From: Sphingosinicella sp041621755
GTDB taxonomy: Bacteria > Pseudomonadota > Alphaproteobacteria > Sphingomonadales > Sphingomonadaceae
DNA length: 5,993 bases
Assembly: GCA_041621755.1 (NCBI GenBank)
Contig: JBFKAE010000170.1
Span: 1 to 5,993, forward strand
Direction: 5' to 3'
In this document: piece by piece, positions 5,294 to 5,993 of the stretch
Layout: the number at the start of each line of letters is the position of its first letter
How positions within the stretch are numbered: the stretch's first letter is position 1
Position numbers and translations under genes: made by a program
Notes under the pieces: model-generated
Databases searched by the model: none
What the model was told of the DNA's origin: nothing
The model's input: the letters and a program-made list of their open reading frames with translations, nothing else

Positions 5294-5992
5294 CTATAGC
5301 TTGTAGGAAAGATTAACGCCAACAGTACGCGGAGCGCCATAATGCTGTGTCCAGCCGACACTGGTGTTGAGCGCCTGTGTCCTGAACAATTCATTGAACA
5401 GGTTCTTGGCCCACAGCGATGCTCTCCAATGATCGCCAAGCGATACGCCGATCTCGGCATTGCCCACGAAATATCCACCTTCAATGGCTTCGGTCGGGCT
5501 GCGTACTATGTCGAACCTGACACGGCTCTGATAGTTTCCGGATAGGGTAATGTCTGCACTTGCCTGATCGGAGAGATCCCATTTGTACCGCACAAGCCCG
5601 TTGAGCGTGAGTTTCGGCGCATTGGGCAGAACACTGCCTTTTGCCACACCGGCAACAACGGATCTGGTGACTTTCGTATCGATCGTGCCGACACCAAAAC
5701 GCACGTCAAAGCCTGCGACAGGACGCCACCATATGTCCGCTTCGGCACCCCTGACCCTGGCATCGCCCACGTTGGTGATGCCGAACAGCACACCGACCGG
5801 AGAATCGAACAGCGGCCCGTAAATCTGCATGTCGCGATATTCATAGTTAAATATCGCCGCATTCAGTTGCAGGTTGGGCATGACCCTGCTCTTTACGCCC
5901 AGTTCATAGGCCGTAAGCTTTTCGTCATCGAACGGCTGGAGCACGGTCGGATCGAATGTTAACTGCCCCTGGAAGCCGCCGGATTTGAAACC
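5294..5992 (-). CDS. TonB-dependent receptor, C-terminal part (runs off right edge)
   Basis: 232 codons of an outer-membrane TonB-dependent receptor barrel, open at the right edge, so the signal peptide, TonB box, plug and first strands lie outside the window. The first residues visible, GFKSGGFQGQ, then KLTAYELGVKSRVMPNLQLN and NVGDARVRGAEADIWW, match the same barrel segments as the left-hand receptor (GFKAGG, YELGVKTR, GAEMYGAELEGQW). A WAKNLFNELFRTQAL segment and an ending of PRTVGVNLSYKL complete the typical C-terminus. The internal GTG at 5942-5944 is not the start. It is transcribed towards the tRNA fragment and ends just before a stable hairpin. Sphingomonad receptors of this group import siderophores, plant or aromatic compounds; the substrate is unknown here. 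Confidence 0.92.
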   Translation of the reverse strand, partial: GFKSGGFQGQLTFDPTVLQPFDDEKLTAYELGVKSRVMPNLQLNAAIFNYEYRDMQIYGPLFDSPVGVLFGITNVGDARVRGAEADIWWRPVAGFDVRFGVGTIDTKVTRSVVAGVAKGSVLPNAPKLTLNGLVRYKWDLSDQASADITLSGNYQSRVRFDIVRSPTEAIEGGYFVGNAEIGVSLGDHWRASLWAKNLFNELFRTQALNTSVGWTQHYGAPRTVGVNLSYKL

Positions 5993-5993
5993 C

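Noticed and set aside
1..5993. CRISPR array or complete prophage/defence system
   Set aside because: No regularly spaced repeats, no cas-like, integrase, phage structural or nuclease genes are visible on either strand.

Overview
The window looks like accessory DNA from an alphaproteobacterium, most plausibly a sphingomonad (Sphingomonadales). The reasons are two TonB-dependent receptor (TBDR) barrels of the kind those genomes carry in large numbers, an HSL-type esterase and a LacI-family regulator beside them, and moderate-to-high GC with GC-leaning third codon positions. The organism is an inference from gene types, not from a marker gene.

Layout, left to right. Positions 4-125 form a 122-bp element with perfect 32-bp inverted repeats around a 58-nt repeat-rich spacer. 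An intergenic stretch with a palindrome and a pair of direct repeats follows, leading to two small overlapping reading frames (365-577 and 559-1020, +) that I do not recognise. Positions 1150-1311 (-) hold the C-terminal remnant of an unidentified protein. It meets, head to head, a TBDR that has lost its N-terminal half (about 1337-2563, +). The TBDR is closed by a strong intrinsic terminator (2624-2662). A complete HSL-family alpha/beta hydrolase (2693-3805, +) starts only 30 bases after that terminator and converges on a complete LacI-family repressor (3841-4875, -). The 418-bp region upstream of the repressor has no gene. It holds a run of ten C, repeated operator-like motifs, and the 3' portion of a tRNA, probably tRNA-Lys(CTT) (5191-5235, -). 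A perfect 12-bp-stem hairpin and the C-terminal part of a second TBDR (5294-5992, -, running off the right edge) complete the window.

Functional reading (inference): TBDR uptake, an intracellular carboxylesterase and a ligand-responsive LacI regulator together suggest a scavenging locus for an esterified or sugar-linked compound. The left-hand receptor is decayed, so the locus is at least partly relic. Signs of rearrangement are the inverted-repeat element, the double truncation near 1312-1337, and the tRNA 3' fragment, which is the usual scar of a tyrosine-recombinase integration. I did not see a clearly new defence or mobile system. The best leads are the tRNA-derived attachment scar, the deletion junction that fuses two divergent genes, and the unidentified overlapping gene pair next to the inverted-repeat element.
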